Position numbers and translations under genes: made by a program
Source of the DNA: Saccharum officinarum
Lineage: Eukaryota > Streptophyta > Magnoliopsida > Poales > Poaceae
Length of the DNA stretch: 64,000 bases
Assembly (NCBI GenBank): GCA_020631735.1
Contig: CM036225.1
Location: 63,649,853-63,713,852, forward strand
Direction: 5' to 3'
The notes under the pieces: generated by a model
Seen by the model: only the letters and a program-made list of their open reading frames with translations
What the model was told of the DNA's origin: nothing
Databases searched by the model: none
In this document: positions 10,674-21,338 of the stretch, piece after piece
Layout: each line of letters opens with the position of its first letter
Position numbering within the stretch: position 1 is the first letter of the stretch

Positions 10674-11234
10674 TGTTGATTACGGATAATCTTTAGTCTA
10701 CCACGGGATGCCCCGCGGTAGTAGAGTTTCAGCAAGGGTTACGTTTAGACCGCGATCTGGATGTTGAGGAGCAAGACGACAACCTAGACAAAAGATTTAC
10801 CCAGGTTCAGGCCGCTCGGAAGCGTAATACCCTACGTCCTGCTTCTCGTGTTATCTGTGTTCTCAAGTATCGGAATACAATGAGGTGCTCAGCTCGTAGA
10901 TCTGAGGACCGATCTAGGGCTGATTGAGTTGAAGATTAGATGCGTTCTAGGGGGGTCCCTAGCTGCTTTATATAGTCAGCCGCCAGGGTTACAGAGGTCG
11001 GTTACACCAAGTCATATCCTAGGAGGACTCGAGCTATCCTAACCGATAAAGACTACTTGCGGGACAAGCTTCCTTGTACGTGATCCGAATTGAGGTCGGT
11101 TACGGACCACACCTCCGTCTTGATATCTAGCCCACCAGCCTGGTTGGCAGCAAGCTAGGCTTCGCCTGGTCTGGGCCATCTTGCCGAGCAGCCCGAGACT
11201 ACCTATGAGGGTATACGGGGTCTATCCCCCCACA
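10674..11234 (-). repeat. Gypsy LTR (5' LTR in element sense)
   Basis: Partner of 6781-7340 with only a few substitutions and a one-base length difference. It is followed by the second GAGTC target copy at 11235-11239. Confidence 0.92.
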
Positions 11235-11239
11235 GAGTC

Positions 11240-12852
11240 CTACAAAGGGTGTAATGACTTGATCTCAAAAGTTTAATTCTTTTGTTGAACATCACTCTTT
11301 TGTCTCTTGTCTTGAACCTAAGAATGTTGAAGAAGCTCTTCAAGATCCGGATTGGGTGAATGCCATGCATGAAGAATTGAACAACTTCGCCCGCAATCAA
11401 GTTTGGACACTTGAAAAGCATCCAAAAGGTGCAAGAGTCATTGGAACCAAGTGGGTGTTCCGCAACAAGCAAGATGATCAAGGGGTAGTAGTAAGAAACA
11501 AGGCAAGACTAGTAGCAAAAGGGTTCTCTCAAGTTGAAGGTCTTAATTTCGGAGAGACTTTTGCACCCGTTGCAAGACTTGAAGCCATTCGTATCCTTCT
11601 TGCATATGCATCACATCATGATATGAAATTATATCAAATGGATGTGAAAAGTGCATTCTTAAATGGTTTCATAAATGAACTAGTCTATGTTGAACAACCT
11701 ACCGGGTTTGAAGACCCTAGATATCCTAATCATGTTTATAGGTTGTCCAAGGCGCTATATGGGCTCAAGCAAGCCACTAGAGCGTGGTATGAGCGCCTCC
11801 AGGACTTCCTCATTAAGAAGGGCTTCGTTATTTGGAAGGTTGACACCACACTATTCACCAAGAAGTTTAATGAAGAGATCTTCATTTGTCAAGTCTATGT
11901 TGATGATATTATCTTCGGGTCAACAAATGAAGATTATTGCAAAGAATTTGGTGAATTGATGTCAAAAGAGTTCGAGATGTCAATGATTGGTGAGCTAACA
12001 TTCTTTCTTAGGTTTCAAGTCAAGCAAATGAGAGAAGGGATTTTTATCTCTCAAGAAAAGTATACCAAGGATCTTCTCAAAAGATTCAAGATGGAAGAAT
12101 GCAAGCCAATCAAGACCCCAATGCCAACTAATGGACATCTCGACCTAGATGAGGGAGGTAAACCAATCGATTAAACTCTTTACCGTTCTATGATTGGTAG
12201 CTTGTTGTACCTTACTGCATCTAGGACCGACATCATGTTTAGTGTGTGCATGTGTGCCCGCTTTCAAGCGTGCCCTAAAGAACCTCACATAAGTGCCGTA
12301 AAAAGAATCCTAAGATATCTTAAGTATACCCCAAGCATTGGACTTTGGTACCCCAAAGGAGCTAGATTCCAACTAGTTGGCTACTCCGATTCGGATTATG
12401 CCGGTTGTAAAATTGTTAGAAAAAGCACATCCAGAGGATGCCATTTGCTTGGGAGATCCTTAGTATCTTGGTCATCTAAAAAGCAAAATAGTGTGGCTTT
12501 GTCCACCGCCGAGACGGAATACATTGCCGCGGGGGCTTGTTGTGCACAAATCTTATATATGAAACAAACCCTCCTAGACTATGGAGTTGTTCTTGAAAAG
12601 GTGCCACTTTTATGTGACAATGAAAGTGCGGTTAAAATTGCTAATAATCCGGTACAACACTCTCGCACCAAGCACATTGATATCCGCCACCACTTTCTAA
12701 GAGATTATGTTGCTAAAAATGATATATCCCTAGAAGGTGTAAGAAGTGAAAATCAATTAGCGGATATCTTCACTAAACCTTTAGATGAGGCTACCTTTTG
12801 TAGATTGAGAAGTGAACTAAATGTGCTTGATTCTAGTAACTTTAAAAGATGA
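11240..12852 (+). pseudogene. Element A pol, part 2: reverse transcriptase and RNase H
   Basis: The frame resumes after the gypsy insertion. The RT domain is recognisable from [18 protein letters not shown] through [20 protein letters not shown] and the catalytic YVDD ([11 protein letters not shown]). One stop, TAA at 12172-12174 (GAT-TAA-ACT, expected CAA), splits RT from RNase H. RNase H keeps GYSDSDYAGC, STAETEYIAAG and the C-terminal HIDIRHHFLRD. An upstream TGA at about 11261 probably was CGA. The end at 12852 is the natural pol terminator. Confidence 0.9.
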
Positions 12853-13344
12853 GCTTGTGTTGTCCCTTGCATTGCATTGTATTTTATGCCATGTTTATTT
12901 TGACGCAATGCATCTAGGACTTGTCTAACACGGTTACGATAACCCTCCTTTGGAGGAGTGAAAAAGCCTAACCTTGGATCAAACTTGACAAGCAACCTAG
13001 CTCTCCTTTCTTGTTTTGCATTGCATATGCATGGTTGTTGCTTTGTCGTTTCTTTTCGGTTTAGCTTTGAGTAACCTCTGTGTTCGTCCATGAATAGAGA
13101 GAGCATTTGAAGCTCCCAAGGGTTCATAAACTCTATTACATGGCCATACGTTGCTCCTCGGGTGTTTATTGAATATTTTCTTAAAAATAATACTAGCCTA
13201 AGGCAAAATATTTTGAAAATTTTGAGGGTTTGAGTGAGGTCACTCATATCAGGTTCCAATTAGTGTTTATTTGAGTCTCTTTGAATTGGAACTTGATTGG
13301 GAGAAGTCGCGTCAAAAAACGGTTTGAAAAAGAGCTTTTTACAG
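12853..13344. other. Spacer between pol and the accessory region of element A
   Basis: No gene is supported. The sequence is moderately AT-rich, with short LTR-like text such as TTGGAACTTGATTGG. It leads into a palindrome array. Confidence 0.5.
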
Positions 13345-13690
13345 TGACCGGACGTTGGACCGGACGCTGCATCGGACGCGGTTCAGTTTCACCACCGCAT
13401 CCGGTCTTAGCGTCCACCAGCGCGTCCGGTCATTCCTAAAGTTTTTCTTCAAAATATCTAACCGGACGCTGCACCGGACGCGCCCCTGTCGACCACCGCG
13501 TCTGGTCCCGGTATCCACCACCGCGTCCGGTCATCCGTTCCAAAATTTTCGAGCTATGTCAAACCGGACGCTGTCAGCGTCCGATCGTGGATAATCGGAC
13601 GCGTCCGGTCATTCCAGGAGCTTACTAGAATGTGATCGGACGCTGTCTCCACCGCGTCCGGTCATTCGACCACCGCGTCCGGTCATCACG
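13345..13690. repeat. Internal array of CCGGACGC/GCGTCCGG motifs in element A
   Basis: Repeated half- and full palindromes (ACCGGACGCTG, CGCGTCCGGTCAT, ACCACCGCGTCCGGTCAT) fill this stretch. The same motifs form the U3 arrays in the LTRs. It lies between pol and the leader of the accessory ORF, so it could be a copy of U3 material and might act as an internal promoter or enhancer. No TATA box is obvious after it. Confidence 0.7.
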
Positions 13691-14521
13691 CATAAAGCGG
13701 ATGTCACCCTTTTAACCGTACGATTGGATCTCAATCTCGTTTTTCCTCCGCCACTCTCCATCTCGCCGTCTCGTCGTGTCTCTGCCGCCGCGCCCATCGC
13801 CGGACCCACAGACCTCGCTCGCGCCCTTGTCCGCGCCACCTCTGCCACCACAGAGCCGCTGTGCCCGCGCCACCGCCGCCGCAGCCGTGCCCTGCGCCCG
13901 CGCCACCACCGCCGCAGCCGCCCCCTGCACCTGCGTCGAGCCGCCGTGCCGACCCGCAGCACCGACGCAGCCGCTCTGCCGTAACCCCCTCTCCTCGGAG
14001 TCCTCTCTTGGCCGCGCACACCTCTAACCCTAACCCTAGGTCGCTAGGTTTTCATCTTCGAAATCATCTCCATCTTCGCGATCGTTTCCGTCTCTGCAAG
14101 GTGACGTCTTCTCCATGGATTAGGGTTTACTGTCGATTTTCCGGTGAATTACTAATTCAATTGTCGATCGATCGTCGATTGTATTCTAGGGTTTCGGTCG
14201 CCGTCTTCGGGTAACCCTAATACGTCGAGATCGTCTTCCGGTCATCGGATCATCGCTCGTCGAGGTAGCTATCGCGGTCATCTCATATCTTACCTCACAT
14301 GCTTGCTCTTACTAGGATCTCACTTATCTTTTAGATATATATGTTGCTTATAGTAGATCCATCTATTCTATCGTTTCAGTTTGTCCTGTCAGTGCTGAGT
14401 GGTTCAGGTGATCAGTTGTGAATCCGAGGCCAAGCCTGCGGATACGGTTTGAGGCCAAGCCTCACAAGGTTCAGTACATCATCTGTCTTTTCAGTTTGTG
14501 TCAGTACATCCTCTTGTCAGT
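13691..14521 (+). promoter_or_regulatory. Leader of the accessory ORF with a probable intron
   Basis: The GC-rich start is followed by plant 5'-leader-like text (CCCTAACCCTAGG, CCATCTTCGCGATCG). Possible splice sites are a donor at GAG|GTAGCTATCG (about 14264) and an acceptor at CGTTTCAG|TTTG (about 14380). The same leader is conserved in the second copy (54800-55320). This suggests the downstream ORF was once expressed from its own leader, or as a spliced subgenomic RNA. Confidence 0.45.
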
Positions 14522-16954
14522 ATGGTTCGATGCAAGAACGCTGGTGGGGCACCTAGTGACGGGGATGACAGTCCCCCCAGGAGGACAGAGGTAGCTCGTG
14601 GGAAGCGAGTTAAGATTGCTACCAAGAAAAGGAAGAGAACTCTTACAGAGGCAGAGATAGCTTAGGCAGTGGCAGATGCAGCAGATGCAGTAGAGAGGGG
14701 TGGCAAGAGCAGTGGTATTCGCATTGGAGAAAGTCGCTTTCATCTTGAAGGTTGACAACTTGGCACAGAGGCCACGGAGGAGACAGTAGAGGCTACAGAG
14801 GAGACAGTGGATGCCCCTACAGAGCAGCCTTCAAAGGATCCATAGGAGACTGAGGAGCAGACAACACAGACTCCACAGCGTCGTCGCTCAGGACGTACGT
14901 GAGCTCAGGTCACTCCCAGGCCAGAGGGTCAGCGTCGTGGAGGTCGTCCACCTCCTAGGGCTAGAGGTCACCCCCCTGTGGAGCACTTTGACCTCAGGGG
15001 TGCTACAGCCAGATAGGTCCAGGCCCTCAGGTTCGTTGAGGTGTCTCGGTGGTTCCCACCCCAGCAGGATCCCCGGGCGTCAGAGGGCTTCTACACACCT
15101 CTGCACGAGGATTTCTACAGGGCCTATGTCGACAGTATAATAGCATTCAGACCACAGAGAGTCTGTCGACTAGAGGCACTAGTTGAGGTGGTTGGTGAGC
15201 AGCTTTGTCCACATCTGTCTTTTCTGCCTGGACTATCAGATCTACTTGGACGGACTGGAGCATACTGCGGAACCTGGGTTAGAGAGTTTTACTCATCACT
15301 ATGGATCGACCCTGCACATCAGTTCATCCACTTTGCTTTCAGAGGTCGTGACCGTAGGTTATACAGCACCAGGGTACGGGAGATTCTCAGACTCCCCGCT
15401 TCAGAGACCAAGATCCATTAGTTGTGCTTCGGACAGACTGCTCCTCCGAGACGCCCTCACGGCGGGACAGTGCCTCCTACTGACTTGATTCGACCCTGTT
15501 TCCGTGAGCCTTTTGACAAAGGGTCTCAACGCACGCCAGCCAGCTTGACACCCATAGCGAGAGTACTAGATGCCATAGTGAGGAGGACACTGCTTCCTAG
15601 ACTTGGATACAGAGAGGGTCTCACTCGCATGCAGCTATGGGTGGTATATCACCTCGTCTCACAGACCCCGTTTGACCTTTGGGATCTGATGCTTTGTGAG
15701 ATGGAGGATACCTTGGTAGAGGAATTCAAGGGACACAGGTAGCTACCATATGCACACTGGATCTGCTTCATCATCAGGACTGCATGTGAGTTGCCTGCAG
15801 AGATTAGAGCTGAAATCTCTGATACTACCACAGCCTTCCTAGAGTATGACATCCGCCAGCTGTGGGCATCAGTGACCAGAGAGCAGGCACCTAGCCCAGG
15901 ACGACGACAGAGGCCAGATGTACCAGAGACAGCCGCAGGGCAGGACGAGACCATTGAGGGTCTTGCAGAGGCAGAGCTTGCAGACTTAGATGCTCAGCCG
16001 GCTGATCAAGCTAAGGATGTGGCCACTGACAGCACAGATGAAGACTACCAGCCCATCCCCAGGTACTGCTCTCCTCGGCCTCATGACCATGAGGCCGGTG
16101 GCTCTGGCTCAGCCTCCCGCTCAGATCCAGCCATGGTGGCTATCCTTGAGAGGTTGACCCAGGCCCAGGAGCGACAGGAGATACAGATGCAGCGACAGGC
16201 ATAGGACTCAGCTGCAGTGTTTGCACAGATTCAGGCTCGCCAGGATGAGCTCCAGAGGCAGCAGCTCGAGTTTCAGCGACAGCAGTTTGAGATGCAGAGG
16301 CAGCAGGCAGCTACTCAACAGTAATACTTAGAGCTCCTGCGCCACCTTGTCACTGTGGGAGTACCGCCACCACCGTCTGTCCTGACTCCAACCTTACAGT
16401 CCAGTGGACTTCAGAGTCAGGGGCAGCCGAGCTTTCAGTACACCTCTCCTCAGCAGCAGGTACCGCAGACGTTTTAGTCTCCGAGCTACACGCCTGTCCA
16501 GATAGGTTTTACTCTACCAGCTCAGCTGGGACCACACCTCCTCTCAGGCCCGGCATTCCCTGACTTCAGTGCTACATTCAGCGAGCTGACTGGACAGCCG
16601 ACACCATCGCACTCTACTTTTGTGACTACCTCAGACATGTCAGCTTCAGAGACTGCTATGCTTCCAGTGATAGGGGCTGCTACTACAGACACTCTGCCTT
16701 CCTCAGTCGCATCTACAGATCCTCCCACTCTTGATGTTCTTCAGGCTCAGGCGACAGTGACCGATCCGATAGTTGCTTCTACACCTTTAGTCACTGCCCC
16801 TCATCTATAAACCCAGACTACTTCACTACCACATTCAGCTTCAGAGGGTCAGCCTGACAGTTCAGAGTCTAAGGAGGATACTACACAGTTCGTGATCACT
16901 CCGCGCTCCTCGGCACCCGACACGACAGCTTCTGTTCCCCCGTCAGATCCCTAG
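14522..16954 (+). pseudogene. Element A accessory ORF (env-like position, plant-transposon-protein type)
   Basis: One frame of 810 codons from ATG at 14522 to TAG at 16952 has 11 internal stops and no frameshift. The N-terminus is basic (KKRKRTLTEAEIA). A conserved core (about codons 170-430) includes FRPQRVCRLEALVEVVGEQL, FYSSLWIDPAHQFIHFAF and RTLLPRLGYREGLTRMQLW. The C-terminus is Gln-rich, then Ser/Thr/Pro-rich. I recognise the core as the domain often labelled putative plant transposon protein; its function is unknown. SIRE-lineage elements carry an env-like gene here, but I see no clear signal peptide or membrane segment. Six stops are CAG or CGA in the second copy, and one TAG is shared. 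Confidence 0.75.
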
Positions 16955-17362
16955 ATTAGTTTTTGGCGGTTGATGCCAAAGGGGGAGAGAGAGCATAGAT
17001 TCAGGGGGAGTGGTGATACAGGGTTTCGTTTTTCGTGTGTGCTACTTTCATGCATCATATTTATTTTTCTCGCCCTGCATTGTGTGACTTTGAGTTTGTG
17101 AGACCTTGTCTTAATGTTTTATGTCACTTAATTGTGTTTAGCTCATAAGGTTGTGCTTCCATGCCTTACTCCGATTTCATATGAGCTATGTTTTTTTTGT
17201 GTACTAACTCTTCATGTTTTATCTTATGAGTACACTTAGTTGGCTTGGAACACATAAGCATCGACTAACCCTTTGTGCTTACAGCTTTATGCTTATGTGA
17301 ACCAAGCATGATCGAAAACCTCAACTCATATCTTCTGAATCTAAGTGTTGTCATCAATCACC
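16955..17362. other. 3' untranslated region of element A
   Basis: This holds a first purine tract (CCAAAGGGGGAGAGAGAGC, about 16976-16994) and a T-rich stretch, but no open frame. Confidence 0.6.
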
Positions 17363-17376
17363 AAAAAGGGGGAGAT
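17363..17376 (+). other. Polypurine tract of element A
   Basis: AAAAAGGGGGAGAT abuts the 3' LTR, where plus-strand priming is expected. Confidence 0.85.
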
Positions 17377-19020
17377 TGAAAGCATCTAGGCCCCGGTGTT
17401 GGTTTCGGCAATTGATGACAACGCTTAATTACCATGACTAACGTGTGTTTTGCAGAAACGTTGGTAAGTTAGATCATGGAGATGACAACTGCTTTGAGCA
17501 ATATGGTATTCATGTCCCTTGATGGAAATCGTTTCGGTTTTCAAAGGATCAATGATAAGATTAAGGACGGTTAGTTCCGGATGTCAAGGTGTTGAGTTAC
17601 ATCTGGAATAGTCGTTAGGATCTTTGTTTCTTCCTTTGACCGTACTATAAAGGGGGGCATGAGCGAGTAGCTTGACCTAGGTGAGTCTTGTGTTTAGGTG
17701 TGGTGCACACTTGTCAAACTTAGCACTAGGTAGCTCGAGAAAAACTCAGAGTTCAGTTGGAAGCAACTTGGTTCAAGTTGTGTCGCGTTTAGAAGACGTT
17801 TAAGCCGTTTACCCTTGACCGGACGCGGTCCTGGTCATGACCGGACGCGTCTGGTCAGTACTAACACTTCACTGCGGTTTCAACTGATCGACCGAACGCG
17901 GTCCTTGAGAGGACCGGACGCGGTGGTCAGTCTGACACGTGTTTCAGAGGGTAAACAGCGTAATCGGACGCGACTGTGAAGTGATCGGCGCGTCCGGTCA
18001 TGTTCCAGTAAGGTCCCGTGGTGACCTGACGCGTCCGGTCACCTTTGATCGAACGCGGTCATGCGTCAGGTCATTTTTCCAGTAAGCTCTTGCATGATCG
18101 GACGCGTCCGATCATCCCTGATCGGCGCGTCCGGTCATCTCAGACTGGCGCGTCCGGTCATCACAGATCAGCGCGTCCGATCACTCAGCGTAGCTTTCGG
18201 TTTTCAACCGTTACACCTGACCGGCGCGTCCGGTCATGTCGACAGGCGCGTTCGGTCAGTGCGCGTTTTGCTGTTTCGAAAGGTAATGGTTGGATTTGTC
18301 TGAGGGGTGTATAAATACATCCCCTCCACCTCTTTTAGAGTTCTCTTGCTCATTTGTTCAGCTGAGAAACACCTTTTGAAGTGCAAGGGAGTGCAAGAGC
18401 CCTAGTGAGGATAGAGATTTGCGAATCAAAGTTTGAGAATCCTCTCTAGTGACAAGAGTGTAGCAAGTGTGCATCCATCTTCTCATTAGGCTTGTTGTGG
18501 TCAAGTGAGAGTTCTAGCTTGTTACTCTTGGTGATCGCCATCACCTAGACGGTTTGGTGGTGATTGGGAGTTTGGTGATCATCCGACGAGATTGTGGGTG
18601 ACCCAACTCAAGTTGTGAGCGGTTTTGGGTGATTCGCCGCGACGGAGTGTCAAAGAATCAACCCGTAGAGAGCACTTAATCCTTGCGCGGATCAAGGGGG
18701 AGCTACACCCTTGCGCGGGTGCTCTAACGAGGACTAGTGGGGAGTGGCGACTCTCCGATACCTCGGCAAAACATCGCCGTGTTCCTAACCCTTACTTTCA
18801 AGCATTTACTTTCGTGCATTACTTTCATTGCTTGTTTACTTTCCTAGTATTGCCATGCTAGTCTAGGATTGGAACTTAGGGTGCAAAACTTTTATCGGTA
18901 GAATGACAAGGAACACTAGTAGGCACTAGGGGTGAAGTTTGGCTTGTAGAATTTAATTCTTACAATTAATTTTTAGAAAAGCCCAATTCACCCCCCCTCT
19001 TGGGCATCTTGATCCTTTCA
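17377..19020 (+). repeat. 3' LTR of element A
   Basis: Partner of 1201-2806, about 38 bp longer, mainly from extra CGCGTCCGGTCAT units. The U3 array covers about 17815-18262 and contains a perfect 20-bp palindrome at 18095-18114. TATAAATA is at 18310-18317. It ends GATCCTTTCA. Confidence 0.92.
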
Positions 19021-19870
19021 GCAAGCATCTATTTTGAAGTGTTTCAATTATTTCATATGTATGTTGCAAGTGTTTTAGATGGATATTGAAAAAGTAGATT
19101 GGGATGTTGTACATGTTGCAATGGTGTTTTAAGTGTATGTTCCAAATGTTTCATCAATTTTCAAACGTATGTTCAAGTGTTTTATCTGGATGATGCAAAA
19201 GTAGATCTGGATGCATATACATACATGTTGCAAGCGTATGCGTATGTTTCAAGTGTTTTAAATGTATGTTAGAAGGAGAGCGTATGCTATGGAAACTAGC
19301 TTCTTGTGGAAACTATGGAAACTTCAATCAAGTCCACAGGATTCTAATCCGATGGCCTCAGCTGAAGGTGGGTTGTGCTTCATCTGAGATCATCGGATTA
19401 GAATCTTGGTGGGAGGGTTTAAGTGAATAAATGACCTACCTTCATCTGAGATCATCGGATTAGAATCATGTGGACTTAGATTAAAGTTTCCATAGTTTTC
19501 ACAAGAAGCTAGTTTCCATAGCATACGCTCCCATGTTAGAAGTGTTTTGTCTGGATGTACATATGTTTTGCAATAGCTACACACGTGTTTTCCTAGTGTT
19601 TTAAACGTATGTTGTAAGTATTTCAACTGTTTTAGACGTATGTTGCAAGTATTTCATCTAGATGTTGCAAAAGTATATCTGGTGTTACACATGTTATAGT
19701 GGGACTCACCTGCCGCAGCCACATGCTACAGCTGCTAGGCCCGCGTGCATGCGCGTGGGAGCGGAGGGGGCGCGAACGGTATGCGCAGGAAACGAAGCAG
19801 GCGCAGATCGAGACATGGCCCCGCGTGGGTAAACCAGTTTGGAACGCGAGAAGGAGTAAGGAGGTTGGTT
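19021..19870. repeat. Degenerate TGTTGCAAGTGTTTTA-type interspersed repeat
   Basis: Short related units (ATGTTGCAAGTGTTTTA, ATCTGGATGTTGCAAAAGTA) repeat irregularly, then pass into a GC-rich tail (about 19725-19830). The pattern is familiar from grass repeats of unsettled class. A MITE is inserted at 19275-19532. No gene. Confidence 0.5.
19275..19532. mobile_element. Foldback MITE, Mutator-type by its 9-bp target duplication
   Basis: Long terminal inverted repeats start GGAGAGCGTATGCTATGG and extend about 85 bp each (CTAGCTTCTTGTGGAAAC and so on). The 9-bp duplication ATGTTAGAA lies at 19266-19274 and 19533-19541. A 28-bp segment (from CTTCATCTGAGATCATCGG) occurs twice inside. It has no coding capacity. 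Confidence 0.85.
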
Positions 19871-20110
19871 GAATGAATTTGGAAACAGCGAACAACGTAA
19901 CACATATATCTGTTCCATCTTCACTTAGTCACTTACCATGCGGAAGAATGTTGGGTATTGCCGTATTGGGAATTTGGGATCTGGAGGTTTCCCTCCTACG
20001 GATTTGGCGATTCAGCATGGCTTTGGATGGATCAAATGTACGGATTCTGAACAAAAAATTGTGAAACTTTATATGTTCATGAAACTTATTGTGCATGCTA
20101 GAGGTAAGAT

Positions 20111-20226
20111 AATTTGCTCATTGCCATTAAAATCTATACCAATGTGTTGATTGCCATAAAAATCATAGATTTCCTTAACAGCCATCAAGTTGTGATATTT
20201 GATTCCCTAATTGCCATCGCCGTTAC
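20111..20226 (+). repeat. Left arm of a 116-bp inverted repeat
   Basis: Matches the reverse complement of 22125-22241 at about 90 percent by eye (AATTTGCTCATTGCCA...AAAATCATAGATTTCC). It lies just beyond the truncated end of the subtilase fragment. No clear target duplication lies outside the arms. Confidence 0.8.
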
Positions 20227-20703
20227 ATATGTGTGCTTTGTTTACTTAACTGTCATTTGCTTACATAGTTTTTTTTCCTTAGTTGCCATATATTGACATA
20301 CAGCTAGCGTGATTACCTTCACGGCGGTTCCTTTGCCGAGAACGACGCTGGACTGGAAGGCGCGGTCGAGACGCTCAGGATCCACGGAGCTGTGTTGACG
20401 ACCGTGTAGGGATCAGTTCCGTCGTTGCCCGCGGAGCAGATGACCAACACACCTCGCTGGTGCGCGTGGAAGGCGCCCAGAGCAATGGGGTCGTCAAGGA
20501 ACTTCACCTGCTGGGGGCTGCCGTCTGCGCCGATGGAGATGGAGATGACGTCCATGCCGTCACTCACGGTGTTGCCGATGGCCTTGAGTACGGCGGAGCT
20601 TGTGCACCCGCCGCGCGAGCAGGCCTCGTACACAGCCACGCGCCGCCCTTGGTAGTGCCCCAGGCGAGCCTATGTAGCTCGCTCGCGTGGGGCATGGTTG
20701 CGC

Positions 20704-21338
20704 CTAAGTCTGGGCACAAAACCCGATACCCGAACCCTGAACCCGAAATACCTACACCTGAATCCGAAAAACCCGAACCCGCAGTACCCGAAGTCTAATT
20801 CGGGTAGTGAATGCTATTACCGGAATTTATTTCGGGTAAATCGGGTAGTATGCCCCGGTACCCGATCTACCCGTACTAGAAATCACCCAGGTAGTCGTAG
20901 AGTCATAGACTCGTATTACTCCGCCGTGCAAACAGCCAATAGTGTAGTGTCGCAGCCCAACGAGTCAATACACAACCTCTTCAGCTGCCCGACGTTTGAA
21001 CCTGTTGGCTGTCGTGGTTTGCAGTACTTGCTTGCATGTTGCATTCGCACAAGAGACAAGACTATTTAGTATTATGGTGTTGCAGTTTGGCACCTGTGGT
21101 TGAAAAGTTTTATAAAAATCTGTCCAGTTCTAGTTCTTCGTAAAAATATGTGTTCTTTGAGTGTTCACTGTCATTTTATATATTTCGGGGAAATCGGGCA
21201 ATATCCGAACCCGAACCCGAAATTACGGGTATTGTTTTTTTTTTGTCTCTAATCGGGTAACAATTCTCAATACCTGAATTTTTTTAAAACCCGAATTACC
21301 CGACCCGAACTTTTCGGGTAACCCGAACGTCCAGGCTG
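20704..21338. mobile_element. hAT-like non-autonomous element in the subtilase fragment
   Basis: Ends resemble hAT termini (CTAAGTCTGGGCAC at the left and, reversed, CAGCCTGGACGTTCGGG at the right). Many ACCCGAA/TTCGGGT steps occur inside both ends. Flanks GGTTGCGC and AGCTGTGC match at 5 of 8 positions with only transitions, as an old 8-bp duplication would. It has no transposase. Confidence 0.6.

Larger units (their letters stand above)
6781..11234 (-). mobile_element. Deleted Ty3/gypsy element inserted in element A pol
   Basis: Two LTRs of about 560 bp (6781-7340 and 10674-11234) enclose 3.3 kb. The 5-bp target duplication GAGTC is exact (6776-6780 and 11235-11239). On the minus strand the LTR runs TGTGGGGGG...ATCAACA. 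Just inside the minus-strand 5' LTR is GTGGCGCGCCAGGTAGG, in the PBS position; I do not assign its tRNA. Only the gag start and integrase remain, so protease, RT and RNase H have been deleted. Integrase at the end of pol places it in gypsy, and the GGGGACTA-rich 3' region resembles grass Tat-type elements. The two LTRs are very similar, so this insertion is younger than element A. Confidence 0.93.
1201..19020 (+). mobile_element. Ty1/copia element A, SIRE-like, with accessory ORF; nested host of a gypsy element
   Basis: The element has two LTRs (1201-2806 and 17377-19020) with TGAAAG...CTTTCA-like ends. It has a PBS complementary to initiator tRNA-Met, gag, then pol in copia order (integrase before reverse transcriptase and RNase H), an accessory ORF in the env-like position and a polypurine tract. 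Large LTRs, a long gag with two zinc knuckles and an ORF after RNase H fit the SIRE/Maximus lineage. Without the 4454-bp gypsy insertion and its duplication it is about 13.4 kb. All pol and accessory genes carry stops, and the protease active site is missing, so this copy cannot be autonomous. The flanks (GGGGT and GCAAG) do not form a target-site duplication. Confidence 0.92.

Noticed and set aside
13609..14027. Several overlapping Arg/Ala-rich open frames on both strands
   Set aside because: GC-rich leader of the accessory ORF; no domain, and the frames are not conserved in the second copy.
14522..16954. True viral-type envelope gene
   Set aside because: Position fits env-like genes of the SIRE lineage, but I see no clear signal peptide, membrane anchor or known envelope motif, so only an accessory ORF is claimed.
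20319..20639. Functional subtilase gene
   Set aside because: The Ser domain and propeptide are missing, two insertions and a frameshift interrupt it.
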